In this document: in pieces, positions 16,930 through 26,015 of the stretch
Layout: every line of letters begins with the position of its first letter
How positions within the stretch are numbered: position 1 is the stretch's first letter
Assembly (NCBI RefSeq): GCF_900101095.1
Contig: NZ_FNFM01000008.1
Location: forward strand, 1 to 64,000
DNA length: 64,000 nt
Reading direction: 5' to 3'
DNA from: Actinopolyspora mzabensis
GTDB lineage: Bacteria > Actinomycetota > Actinomycetes > Mycobacteriales > Pseudonocardiaceae
The notes under the pieces: generated by a model
Database searches by the model: none
The model's input: the letters and a program-made list of their open reading frames with translations, nothing else
Told to the model about the DNA's origin: nothing
Translations under genes and position numbers: made by a program

Positions 16930-18426
16930 CTAGGTGAGTTCGCCGTACTCACCGAACCAGTAGGCCAATCTCCCCCGCCGCCCCACGGCCCGGAGCCTGC
17001 GCTCGGTCGCCGCGCGCTCGGCCCTGGTGGTCACGATCAGCAGTTGGTCACCGATCTCGATCCTGCTCTCGGGCTGCGGCACGAACACGGCTCCGCCACG
17101 GACCAACAGGGCGATCACGCTCGGCTCGGGCAGCTGCAACTCCATGACCGTGACGTAGTGCAGCCGTGAGCCCTCCGGGACGGAAACGGTCAGCAGTTCC
17201 GCGTCGAGCACGTCCAGCGGTGCCGACTCGACCCGCACCTCACGGGCTCCCTCCGGGGTGATGATTCCCAGCAGTCGTGCCACCGGACGCAGGCTCGGCC
17301 CCTGCACGAGTGTGAAGACAACGACCAGCACGAACACGATGTCGACCAGCCGGTCACTGCCCCGCACCCCGGCGACCACCGGGAAAGTGGCCAGCACGAT
17401 GGGGACGGCTCCGCGCAACCCCGCCCAGGACAAGAAGGCGTGCTCGCGCCAGGGAACCCGGAACGGCAGCAGCGAGCCCGCCACCGCGAGCGGACGCCCC
17501 ACCAGCAGCAGCACTGATCCGATCACGAGCGCGGCCAGTGCCTCTTGGTAGAGCTCGCTGGGATCGACCAGCAAACCCAGCAGCACGAACAGTCCGATCT
17601 GGGCCAGCCAGCCGAGTCCCTCGGCGAACGAGCGGGTGGCCGAACGGTGCGGCAGTCCGGTGTTGGCCAGCACCACCCCCGCCAGGTAGGCCGCGATGAA
17701 GCCGCTGGCCTGCGCCACTCCCGCGGCGGCGAACGCCAGCGCCCCCAGGCCGAATATGGCCAGCGGGTACAGCCCCGAGGCGGGCAGCGCTACTCGCGGC
17801 AGCGCGAGAGCCCCGATACTTCCGAGCAGCAGCCCGATCAGCGCGCCCACCCCGAGCTGGTAGAGCAACGAACCGGCCACGTGCCACGGGTTCAGCAGCA
17901 AGGGGGTGGAACTGAGCAGCACGACGAGGATCACCGTGGGCGCGTCGTTGAAACCGGACTCGGCTTCGAGCAGCCCGGCGGCGCGCCTGGGGATCGGCAG
18001 TACGCGCAGCACCGAGAAAACCGCCGCCGCGTCGGTGGAGGACACGATCGCGCCGAGCAACAGCGCCAGCTGCCAGTCGAGCCCCAGCAGCAGGTTGGCC
18101 GCCAACGCCGTGATCCCCGCACTGATTCCGACGCCGAGGGTGGCCAGCACACCCGCCGGAGCGAGCACTCTGGAGACATCGGACCACTTGGTGGTCAGCC
18201 CGCCCTCCACCAGGATGACGGCCAACGCGGCGGTGCCGAGGTTCTGGGCCAACTGCGGATCGTCGAGCTCGATCCCCAACCCGTCCTCCCCCAGGAGCAT
18301 CCCCAGCACCAGGAACAGCAGCAGGCTGGGCAGCCCGATTCGGGCGGCGAACCTGGTGGCGACGATGCCTGCCAGCAGGACCAGACCGCCCGCGAAAAGG
18401 GCCAGGTAGAGCTCCTGCAGGCTCAT
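16930..18426 (-). CDS. potassium/proton antiporter (CPA1, NhaP2-like)
   Basis: Encodes 498 residues from the ATG at 18426. About 12-13 transmembrane helices fill residues 1-395, with family motifs in LLLFLVLGMLLGEDGLG, SSTDAAAVFSVLR and GFNDAPTV; the ND pair is the transport motif. A soluble TrkA-C domain follows (about 420-480: LLTVSVPEGSRLHYVTV, IGDQLLIVTT). Such antiporters expel K+ or Na+ in exchange for protons, and the TrkA-C domain is thought to bind a nucleotide ligand. It is monocistronic by position. Confidence 0.9.
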   Translation of the reverse strand: MSLQELYLALFAGGLVLLAGIVATRFAARIGLPSLLLFLVLGMLLGEDGLGIELDDPQLAQNLGTAALAVILVEGGLTTKWSDVSRVLAPAGVLATLGVGISAGITALAANLLLGLDWQLALLLGAIVSSTDAAAVFSVLRVLPIPRRAAGLLEAESGFNDAPTVILVVLLSSTPLLLNPWHVAGSLLYQLGVGALIGLLLGSIGALALPRVALPASGLYPLAIFGLGALAFAAAGVAQASGFIAAYLAGVVLANTGLPHRSATRSFAEGLGWLAQIGLFVLLGLLVDPSELYQEALAALVIGSVLLLVGRPLAVAGSLLPFRVPWREHAFLSWAGLRGAVPIVLATFPVVAGVRGSDRLVDIVFVLVVVFTLVQGPSLRPVARLLGIITPEGAREVRVESAPLDVLDAELLTVSVPEGSRLHYVTVMELQLPEPSVIALLVRGGAVFVPQPESRIEIGDQLLIVTTRAERAATERRLRAVGRRGRLAYWFGEYGELT

Positions 18427-18654
18427 CTCGTCCCCGATTCTCGTTCGGATGCCACCGCCCGAGGGTGGTGAGTGCCGGCACGCGTGGTTTCCCGCAACGG
18501 TGGGTCGGCCATCCAGTACACCAAGATCACCGGAAACGCGCGGCAGCGCCGGGACCGCCGTGGTGCGACGAGGCCCGTGGCCCCGGCGCTGCGGTAGGTG
18601 GCACCGCACACCGACACTACCCAAGAAAGCTACCGTACAGTAACATCACGCGGT

Positions 18655-19110
18655 ATGACAGCCGATTTCGACTGGGTCGCCGACGCGATGAACAAAACCG
18701 TGCCCTGGGTTTCCACCGCGGGAGTGGAATTCGTGGCACTGGAGCGGCAACGAGTCGTGTGCTCGCTGCGCGACGTCCCGGAGCAGCGGAACCACGTGGG
18801 CGGCCCGCACGCGGCCGTGATGTTCGGACTCGCCGAGACCGCCTCCGGCGCGGTGACGCTGGCCGCCTTCACCCCGCTGCTGGAGCGTGCCACGCCGCTC
18901 GTTGCCCGCAGCGAGATCGCCTACCGCAAGCTCGCCCTGGGCGACCTGACCGCCGAAGCGGTACTCGGCCGTGCGATCGAGGAGGTGCGTGCCGAGCTAG
19001 ACGGCGGAACCCGCCCCGAGTTCCCGGTGCACTGCACAATCCGGGACGGCGAGCAGAACACGACCGGTGAGATGACGGTGTACTGGACGCTGCGGCCGAA
19101 CGACTCCTGA
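18655..19110 (+). CDS. hotdog-fold thioesterase (DUF4442/PaaI-like)
   Basis: Encodes 151 residues. The core motif RNHVGGPHAAVMFGLAETAS is the helix entry of hotdog thioesterases, and SEIAYRKLALGDLTAEAVL supplies the following strands. These enzymes hydrolyse acyl-CoA or act as acyl carriers; the substrate is unknown. No strong ribosome binding site precedes the ATG. A promoter-like TACCGTACAGTAAC lies about 20 bp upstream, so the transcript may have a very short leader. Confidence 0.75.
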   Translation: MTADFDWVADAMNKTVPWVSTAGVEFVALERQRVVCSLRDVPEQRNHVGGPHAAVMFGLAETASGAVTLAAFTPLLERATPLVARSEIAYRKLALGDLTAEAVLGRAIEEVRAELDGGTRPEFPVHCTIRDGEQNTTGEMTVYWTLRPNDS

Positions 19111-19161
19111 GCTCGAGCCCCAGCTGCTGCTCGCGACTCGAAATCCTCGGCGGCTGGTGGG

Positions 19162-19644
19162 TCAGTCCCACTCGCCCGGATCGGCCTCGAACAGGTCGGC
19201 CAACCGTTCGAGGAAGACCCGCTGGGCTGGCAGGATCCGGCTACCCGCGCGATCCAGGTCGAACCAGGCGACGCGGTCGAGCTCCGGGAACTCCCGGATC
19301 CGGCCCGAGCCCTTCGGCCACTCCATCGTGAAGGTGCCGGGCACCATCGAACGCGGATCGATCTCGCCCGGCACCGCCCAGACCGTGACGACCTTGCCAC
19401 CCGACTGTCGCGCGCTGCCCAGCGACTCGAAACGTCCGTCGGGCGGCTCCATCCCCAACTCCTCGCGGAACTCCCGCCACGCCGCACTCCATGCGGTCTC
19501 GTCCGGGGTGTACTCCCCCTTGGGCACCGACCACGCTCCCCGATCACGGCTGCTCCACAGGGGCCCTCCCATGTGACCGAGCAGCACCTCGGCACCGCTC
19601 TCGCGTCTCCGGAAGACCAGTATCCCGGCGCTGGTTCTGACCAC
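19162..19644 (-). CDS. NUDIX hydrolase
   Basis: Encodes 160 residues from a GTG at 19644. The Nudix box is complete: GEYTPDETAWSAAWREFREELG near residues 43-65, matching G-x5-E-x7-REuxEExGu. The N-terminus TSAGILVFRRRESGAEVLLG is the first beta strand pair. Proteins of this type hydrolyse nucleoside diphosphates linked to another group; the substrate cannot be read from the sequence. Longer in-frame starts would run into the repeat-rich gap and are disfavoured. Confidence 0.85.
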   Translation of the reverse strand: MVRTSAGILVFRRRESGAEVLLGHMGGPLWSSRDRGAWSVPKGEYTPDETAWSAAWREFREELGMEPPDGRFESLGSARQSGGKVVTVWAVPGEIDPRSMVPGTFTMEWPKGSGRIREFPELDRVAWFDLDRAGSRILPAQRVFLERLADLFEADPGEWD

Positions 19645-19703
19645 GACGTCAAATTCCCACGAAATCGCCGCGCCAGTGGGGCGGCACGGCGGGGGCGGAC
19701 GTG

Positions 19704-19810
19704 GATTTCCCGCGAAATCGCTACCACTTCGACGCAGTGCCGAGCCCAGACCAACCTCGCAGGCCGCACTCCAACCATCCCCGCAGGGCGAACTTCGGCC
19801 ACTCCCGCAG
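19704..19810 (-). repeat. partial composite intergenic repeat, copy I
   Basis: The palindrome GATTTCCCGCGAAATC (19704-19719) is followed by GCAGGCCGCACTCCAACCAT and CCCGCAGGGCGAAC segments, which recur in copies A (reverse strand) and D. A degenerate second palindrome lies at about 19651-19666. The repeat fills the gap between the NUDIX gene and the GT2-GtrA gene. Confidence 0.6.
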
Positions 19811-19962
19811 ACCGGGTCGCCATCAGTCGCCCCCAAGGACTCTCGGCGAATTCCCAGCTCTGCCCCCGCCCACACCCAGTTGAACGGAACAGAGTCGGTA
19901 CCGGTCCCACGGATGTCCCCGCATCCGGCAGGAACAGAGCCGACCTTTCCGTTAGAGGAGCC

Positions 19963-21297
19963 ATGACCGCGAGTCCGACGAGCCCCGAGCGCTGCGGGGC
20001 GACGTTCCAGTTTCCCTACGAGGAGCCGGTCGAGCCGACCGAACGGGCCTCCCCGGGAGCCACCTCACCGATGCCGGCCCCGAACACGGTGGACATCGTC
20101 ATCCCGGTCTACAACGAGGAGCGCGCACTGCGCGGCTGCGTCACGACGCTGCACGAACGACTGCGAAAAGGCTTCCCGTTTCCCTGGCGCATCACGATCG
20201 TGGACAACGCGAGCACCGACAGCACCCCCGAACTGGCCGAACAACTCTCGGAGGAGATCAAGGGGGTCGACTGCCTGCGACTCGAGCGCAAGGGACGCGG
20301 TCTCGCGCTACGCACGGCCTGGGGGAACACCGGCGCCGACATCGCGGTCTACATGGACGTGGACCTGTCCACCGGGCTGGACGGCCTGCTGCCGCTGGTC
20401 GCGCCGCTGGCCAGCGGTCACTCCGACATGGCGATCGGCAGCAGGCTCGCCCCCGCCGCTCGCACCGTGCGGGGACCGCGGCGCGAGCTGATCTCGCGTT
20501 GCTACAACAAGCTGATCAGGCTCACGCACGGCAGCCGCTTCAGCGACGCGCAGTGCGGTTTCAAGGCCGTCCGCACCGCCGCGCTGCGCCCGCTGCTGCA
20601 CGCCACCAACGACGACGAGTGGTTCTTCGACACCGAACTGCTGCTGCTGGCCGAGTACAACGGCCTGCGGATCCACGAGGTTCCGGTCGACTGGATCGAG
20701 GACACCGACAGCAGGGTGAAGGTGTTCAACACCGCCGTGGACGATCTGCGCGGGCTCTGGCGGATCGCCCGCCGCAAGAGCACCGGCGCCGCCCGGGTCG
20801 CCGTTCCCGCGCGCGGCCCGGTCACCTCCGAACACCCCGACGCGATGCTGGCACCGGAGGCCAAACGCTCCCGGCTGTTCGGGCAGCTCGGCTACTTCGC
20901 GCTGATCGGGGTGTTCTCCACCATCGGACAGGCGGTGCTGTACTGGCTGCTGCGCCAGTGGTGGCCCGCGGTGGTGGCCAACTTCGTCTCGTTGCTGGTG
21001 CTGACGATCCTGAACACGGAGGCGAACCGGAGGTTGTCCTTCCGGGAATCCAAGACCGGTGCGGGCCGGGCCCACATCGGCGCGGGCGGGCTGTTCCTGC
21101 TCGGCTACCTGGTGACCTCGGCGGCCGTGCTGCTCTACGACTCCGCGGCGGGCAACGCCTCCCCCGCAGCGGAATCCGTGGTACTGGCATGCGCTTCCGT
21201 GCTGGTCACAGCGATTCGTTTCCTACTGCTGCGGATGACGGTGTTTCGCCGCGACGACTCCGGCTCACCACGGCAGGAAAGTGGTGAGACGAATTGA
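19963..21297 (+). CDS. bifunctional GT2 glycosyltransferase / GtrA-like membrane protein
   Basis: Encodes 444 residues from an ATG with AGAGGAG upstream. Residues 40-270 are a DPM1-like GT2 domain (VDIVIPVYNEERALRGC; DVDLSTGLDGLLPLVAPLA with the DxD-type metal site; QCGFKA). Residues about 305-435 contain four membrane helices of the GtrA family (YFALIGVFSTIGQAVLYWLL). The protein is expected to make a polyprenyl-phosphate sugar and help flip it. It is the first gene of a coupled four-gene operon: its TGA overlaps the TTG of the mannosyltransferase gene. Confidence 0.9.
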   Translation: MTASPTSPERCGATFQFPYEEPVEPTERASPGATSPMPAPNTVDIVIPVYNEERALRGCVTTLHERLRKGFPFPWRITIVDNASTDSTPELAEQLSEEIKGVDCLRLERKGRGLALRTAWGNTGADIAVYMDVDLSTGLDGLLPLVAPLASGHSDMAIGSRLAPAARTVRGPRRELISRCYNKLIRLTHGSRFSDAQCGFKAVRTAALRPLLHATNDDEWFFDTELLLLAEYNGLRIHEVPVDWIEDTDSRVKVFNTAVDDLRGLWRIARRKSTGAARVAVPARGPVTSEHPDAMLAPEAKRSRLFGQLGYFALIGVFSTIGQAVLYWLLRQWWPAVVANFVSLLVLTILNTEANRRLSFRESKTGAGRAHIGAGGLFLLGYLVTSAAVLLYDSAAGNASPAAESVVLACASVLVTAIRFLLLRMTVFRRDDSGSPRQESGETN

Positions 21298-23648
21298 GTA
21301 CCGAAACGACGGAGGACGGCACCCACATGGGTTCCACGCGGACCTCGGGAACCATCACCGAGGCGACCGGGGGAGGTGACCCCGGAATAGGTGATTCCGG
21401 AGTAGGCGAACAGGGCCCCACCGGCCACCGCGCCGCGAGCGGTTCACCGTGGCCGAGGCTCGCGCTGGCGGCGATCCTGGTGCTCGCGACCGGGTTGTAC
21501 GGCTGGGCCATCGGCTCGCTGGGCTGGGGAAACACCTACTATTCGGCTGCGGTGAAGTCGATGGGCGAGAGCTGGGTGAACTTCCTGTTCGGCTCGTTCG
21601 ACCCGGCAGGAGTCGTCACCGTCGACAAACCACCCGCCGCGCTCTGGCCACAGGTGATCAGCAGCAAGATCTTCGGCATGCAGGGCTGGGCGCTGATCCT
21701 GCCGCAGGTGGTCGAGGGCGTGCTCACCGTGCTGCTGCTGCACCGCACGGTACGGCGCTGGGCCGGTGAGAGCGCGGGGCTGATCGCTGCCCTGGTGCTG
21801 ACGCTGACCCCCATCACGGTGGCGATCAACCGGGACAACAACCCGGACCCGCTGCTGATGCTGTTCCTGGTCGCGGCCGCCTACGCGCTGACCCGCGCCT
21901 TGCGGGCCACCCGCGACCGGAACGCCACGCTGTGGCTGTGCGGGGCGGCGGCGCTGATCGGCTGCGGCTTCCTCACGAAGATGCTGGCCGCCTGGATGGT
22001 CGTGCCCGCTTTCGTGGTGGTGTGGCTGATCGGCTCCCGGTTCGGCTGGGGGACGAAGCTGGCGCAGTTGGGGGCGGCGGCGGTGTCGCTGCTCGTGTCG
22101 TCGCTGTGGTGGGTCGCGATGGTCGGGCTCTGGCCGGGTGCGCACCCCTACATCGGTGGCAGTGAGGACGGCTCGGCGTGGAGCCTGGTCATCGGCTACA
22201 ACGGCCTCGGCCGCATATTCGGCGGCGAGGGTCCCGGCGGTGGCGGAACCGGCGGCGGCACCACGAGCCCCGGCAGGGGTTACGGCAGCGGATCGACGAG
22301 CAGCGCGGGCGGATTCCCGGGCGGAGGCGGCCAGGGCGGTGGCCCCGGTGGCGGTTTCGCGGGGAGCGCCGGCCCACTGCGGCTTTTCAACGACCAACTG
22401 GCCGGCCAGATCAGTTGGCTGCTGCCGCTGTGCCTGATCGCGCTGCTGCTGGCCATGACGGTCGGCGTGCTGCGGCGCGGCGGTGACCGAACGGTGGGCG
22501 AACCGCTGCCCGCCTCCGGCTGGGCACTCTGGGGACTGTGGCTGCTGCTCTGCGGCGTGGTCTTCTCGTTCCAGCAGGGCACGATCCATCCCTACTACAC
22601 GACACAGCTCGCGCCCGCCGTGGCAGCGCTGTGCGGCGGTCTGGTGGTGCTGCTGGTGCGCGCCCATCGGGCGGGCTCGCGCTGGGTACCCGCCGTGGGC
22701 CTACTCGGTGTGGTGGCGACCGTCTGCTGGGCGGCAGTGATCATCCGGCGCACTCCCGACTGGATGGGCTGGTTGGCCTGGGCGGTGCTCGGTGTCGGGG
22801 CGCTGGCCGTCGTGTTGCTGGCCGTGGGCTGGAAGTGGTCTCGGCTGTTGCCGCCGGCCGCCGCGTGCTCGATGGTGGCCGTGCTGCTGGCCCCGGGGGC
22901 CTGGGCGATCAGCGAGCCGACCGGTGGTTCCTCCGGAATGGGCGGTACGAATCCGACGGCCGGACCGTCGACGATGGGCGGCTTCGGTGGCGGTGGCTCC
23001 GGTGATGGCCCCGGTGATGGCCCCGGTGGTGGACGGGGTGGTGGCCGGGGTGGCAACGGCTCCGGCACCAACCCCTTCGGGAACGCACCTCCCGGAATGT
23101 CCGGGCAGGTGAACGGCTCGGGCAACGGGCAGTCCGGTAACGGCTCCGGTGGTCTCCCGAGAGGTGGCAGGTCGGGAGGCGGCGGGGGTGGCACCTCGCT
23201 GAACGACCGGCAACAGGCGATCCTGGACTACGCGATCCAGCATTCGGGCTCGGCTCGCATCAAGCTGGCGATCAGCGGCGGATCCATGTCCGCCTCGTCG
23301 TATATCCTGCACAGCGACGCCACAGTCATCGGAATGGGCGGTTTCACCGGCAGTGACAACGCTCCCTCGGTGGCACAGTTGGCGGAGTGGACCAACAACG
23401 GCGAACTGCGGTACGTCCTCGGTTCGGGCGGCGGCCGGGGCGGCGGTCCCGGTGGTGGCGGTTACTCCCAGCAACGGAGCGAGTGGATCGAGCAGAACTG
23501 CTCCGAGGTGAGCTCCTCCGAGTACCTGAGCGACAGTCAGAGCGTGACCGATAGTCAGAACAGCGACGACGGTGACGCTTCCGGATCCGGTTCGGGCGGA
23601 TCGAGTCCGGGCACGGTTCGGTCGTCGACACTGTACGAGTGCGCGTGA
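21294..23648 (+). CDS. PMT/GT39-family mannosyltransferase with glycine-rich insertions
   Basis: Encodes 784 residues from a TTG overlapping the previous stop (TTGA). The membrane part (residues about 50-545) has the GT39 first-loop motif SFDPAGVVTVDKPP with its catalytic-type Asp, then NRDNNPDPLLMLFLV. A glycine-rich loop interrupts it at about 305-365. A low-complexity Gly/Ser/Asn stretch (about 548-640) leads to a soluble C-terminal domain (DYAIQHSGSARIKLAISGGS). This matches the YkcB-type family that transfers sugars from polyprenyl-phosphate donors outside the membrane. The GT2-GtrA protein encoded upstream likely supplies the donor. Confidence 0.85.
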   Translation: MSTETTEDGTHMGSTRTSGTITEATGGGDPGIGDSGVGEQGPTGHRAASGSPWPRLALAAILVLATGLYGWAIGSLGWGNTYYSAAVKSMGESWVNFLFGSFDPAGVVTVDKPPAALWPQVISSKIFGMQGWALILPQVVEGVLTVLLLHRTVRRWAGESAGLIAALVLTLTPITVAINRDNNPDPLLMLFLVAAAYALTRALRATRDRNATLWLCGAAALIGCGFLTKMLAAWMVVPAFVVVWLIGSRFGWGTKLAQLGAAAVSLLVSSLWWVAMVGLWPGAHPYIGGSEDGSAWSLVIGYNGLGRIFGGEGPGGGGTGGGTTSPGRGYGSGSTSSAGGFPGGGGQGGGPGGGFAGSAGPLRLFNDQLAGQISWLLPLCLIALLLAMTVGVLRRGGDRTVGEPLPASGWALWGLWLLLCGVVFSFQQGTIHPYYTTQLAPAVAALCGGLVVLLVRAHRAGSRWVPAVGLLGVVATVCWAAVIIRRTPDWMGWLAWAVLGVGALAVVLLAVGWKWSRLLPPAAACSMVAVLLAPGAWAISEPTGGSSGMGGTNPTAGPSTMGGFGGGGSGDGPGDGPGGGRGGGRGGNGSGTNPFGNAPPGMSGQVNGSGNGQSGNGSGGLPRGGRSGGGGGGTSLNDRQQAILDYAIQHSGSARIKLAISGGSMSASSYILHSDATVIGMGGFTGSDNAPSVAQLAEWTNNGELRYVLGSGGGRGGGPGGGGYSQQRSEWIEQNCSEVSSSEYLSDSQSVTDSQNSDDGDASGSGSGGSSPGTVRSSTLYECA

Positions 23649-23670
23649 AAGACCGAGCGGGAAGAACAGC

Positions 23671-24414
23671 ATGGGCGAATCCGAAGCGGCCGTCGAACGG
23701 CGGATCCTGGTCGTCGAGGACGAATCGAGCATCCGCATTCTGTTGGAGTCGACGCTGCGGCTCGCGGGGTACACCGTCGGAGTCGCCGAGACCGGGCGGC
23801 AGGCACTCGTGGAAGCGCAACGTTTCCGCCCCGATCTGGTGGTGCTCGATGTGATGCTGCCCGATCTGGACGGATTCGCGGTGACCCGCGGGTTGCGGGC
23901 CGCCGGGGTGGCGACGCCCGTGTTGTTCCTCACCGCACGCACCGAGGTCGACGACCGCATCGAGGGATTGTCGGCCGGTGGCGACGACTACGTCACCAAA
24001 CCGTTCAGCCTGGACGAGGTGTTGCTGCGCGTCCGGGCGATCCTCCGGCGCACCGGCCACGAGGCGGGCGGCGCTGGTGCGGCTGACTCCGACACCCTGC
24101 GCTACGCCGATCTGGAACTGGACCAGGCGGCGCACGAGGTTCACCGGGCTGGCGAGTACATCCAGCTCTCGCCCACCGAGTTCAACCTGCTGTCGTACCT
24201 GATGACGAACGCGACGCGGGTGGTGAGCAAGCCCCAGATCCTCGATCAGGTGTGGAACTACGACTTCGCCGGTGACGGCAGGATCGTGGAGACCTACGTG
24301 CGGTACCTGCGGCGCAAGATCGACCGGTTCGAGCCGCCGCTGATACACACCGTGCGCGGCGTCGGCTACTGCCTCCGGCTGCCGCGGGAGCACACCGGGA
24401 CGGCGCCGTCGTGA
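23671..24414 (+). CDS. OmpR/PhoB-family response regulator
   Basis: Encodes 247 residues from the ATG at 23671, with GGGAAGAA upstream. The receiver domain has acidic residues Glu16 and Asp17 (VVEDE), phospho-acceptor Asp60 (VVLDVMLPD) and a conserved KPF near 110. A winged-helix effector domain follows (about 150-240: LSPTEFNLLSYLM, TYVRYLRRKI, TVRGVGY). Its TGA overlaps the GTG of the histidine kinase gene. It probably regulates the glycosyltransferase genes in front of it. Confidence 0.9.
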   Translation: MGESEAAVERRILVVEDESSIRILLESTLRLAGYTVGVAETGRQALVEAQRFRPDLVVLDVMLPDLDGFAVTRGLRAAGVATPVLFLTARTEVDDRIEGLSAGGDDYVTKPFSLDEVLLRVRAILRRTGHEAGGAGAADSDTLRYADLELDQAAHEVHRAGEYIQLSPTEFNLLSYLMTNATRVVSKPQILDQVWNYDFAGDGRIVETYVRYLRRKIDRFEPPLIHTVRGVGYCLRLPREHTGTAPS

Positions 24415-25910
24415 CCCGCGGGATGACAGTTCCGGGCTGGCTGCGTGCCCGTTCGTTGCGGCGCAGACTGCTGATCGGCGCGACCCTGCTCGCCACGATC
24501 GCCGTGCTGGCCTCGCAGGTGATCGGCGTGGTGGTGCTGCGCTCGTGGCTGCTGGGCAGAGTCGACGAACAGCTGGAGGACTTCCGGCCGCCCCGGCCGG
24601 AGGTGATAGGAGGTCCGGTACCGGGCGAACCCGACGGAGAGCGGCGACTGCCCTCCGATTTCCGGGTGTACTTCTACACCCCGAGCGGCGAGTTGCGTAA
24701 GTCGCTGGGCAGCGGACCCGAGAACGGTCCGGAACTGCGGCCGGGCGGAAGCATCTCCGAGTACCGGGAACCGACCACCGTGCCCGCAAGATCCGGCGGC
24801 GGCAGCTGGCGAGTACTGCGGCAGGACATCCCCGGGGAGGGGTCGGCGGTGGTCGCGCTGCCGCTGGACACGCTGCAAGGGGCCGTGTCGAAACTGCTCT
24901 GGCTGAACTCGGCGCTGCTGCTGGCCACCGTGGTGGGGCTGATCGCGGTCGGCCGGTGGGTAGTGCGCCTCGGGCTGCTGCCGTTGACCAGGATGGAACG
25001 AACGGCGGGCGCGATCGCCGAGGGGAACCTGGATCTGCGCCTGCGCGAGACCGATCCGCACACCGAGATCGGCAGGCTCGGTCGGGTGCTCAACACCATG
25101 ATCGAACGACTGCGGGCCGCACTGCGGGAACGCGAGTCCTCCGAGGCGAGGCTGCGGCGGTTCGTCGCCGACGCGGGACACGAACTGCGCACACCGCTCA
25201 CCTCGATGCGCGGCTTCGCGGAACTGGTGCTCAAGCACGAGAGCCTGCCCGTCGAACAACGGCACGAGGCGCATCGGATGATCGAGCAGAACGCGGAGCG
25301 CATGAGTCTGCTGGTGGAGGACCTGCTGCTGCTGGCGAAACTGGACCAGGAGCCGGTCTACCACCGGGAGGAGGTGGACCTGCTCTCGGTGACCGCCGAC
25401 GCCATCAGCGGCACCGCGCACCGGGGGTCCTCCTCACGGGTGCGGCTGGATCCGCTGCGCCCGGACGCCACGGAACTGGAGTCCGTGCGGGTGATCGGGG
25501 ACTCCCACCGGCTGCGTCAGGTCGTGGGCAATCTGGTCTCGAACGCGCTGTCGCACACCCCACCGGACACCGACATCCGGGTGCGGGTGGGCACGTCCCC
25601 GGCAAGCAGCGCGACCGGCGGACTGAACGGGCCGGAGCGGTGGGCATCCGGGCCGGAGCTGGCGACGGGCACGCCGAGCGCGATCGTGGACGTCACCGAC
25701 TCGGGACCGGGGCTGACCTCCGAACAGGCGGGTCAGGTGTTCGACCGGTTCTACCGGGCCGACGCGGCCCGCACCAGGGAACACGGCGGGAGCGGGCTGG
25801 GCCTGGCGATAGCCGCGGCCATAGCGGGCAACCACGGCGGTCGGATCGAGCTGGACACCCACCCCGGGCGGGGAGCCACCTTCCGGCTGGTGCTGCCCGA
25901 GGCGGACTGA
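24411..25910 (+). CDS. sensor histidine kinase
   Basis: Encodes 499 residues from a GTG (GTGA overlap). Two membrane helices (about 20-45 and 165-188) flank an extracytoplasmic sensor of about 115 residues. A HAMP linker leads to the HisKA H-box with His257 (DAGHELRTPLTSMRG). The HATPase domain shows VSNALSHTPPDT, DSGPGLT and GGSGLGLAIAAAI. It is the cognate kinase of the response regulator encoded immediately upstream. The architecture resembles MprB/TcrY-type actinobacterial kinases. The signal is unknown; the operon suggests envelope or cell-wall glycan status. Confidence 0.9.
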   Translation: MTRGMTVPGWLRARSLRRRLLIGATLLATIAVLASQVIGVVVLRSWLLGRVDEQLEDFRPPRPEVIGGPVPGEPDGERRLPSDFRVYFYTPSGELRKSLGSGPENGPELRPGGSISEYREPTTVPARSGGGSWRVLRQDIPGEGSAVVALPLDTLQGAVSKLLWLNSALLLATVVGLIAVGRWVVRLGLLPLTRMERTAGAIAEGNLDLRLRETDPHTEIGRLGRVLNTMIERLRAALRERESSEARLRRFVADAGHELRTPLTSMRGFAELVLKHESLPVEQRHEAHRMIEQNAERMSLLVEDLLLLAKLDQEPVYHREEVDLLSVTADAISGTAHRGSSSRVRLDPLRPDATELESVRVIGDSHRLRQVVGNLVSNALSHTPPDTDIRVRVGTSPASSATGGLNGPERWASGPELATGTPSAIVDVTDSGPGLTSEQAGQVFDRFYRADAARTREHGGSGLGLAIAAAIAGNHGGRIELDTHPGRGATFRLVLPEAD

Positions 25911-26015
25911 CCCGCTCGTGCGCCGACTCCCGAGCGGGCTGCCGCGGGAGTCGGGCTCGGCCACGGCCAACTCGGGGCCGTGGCCGAGTTCCCGGACGAA
26001 CCGGCCGGGGACCGC

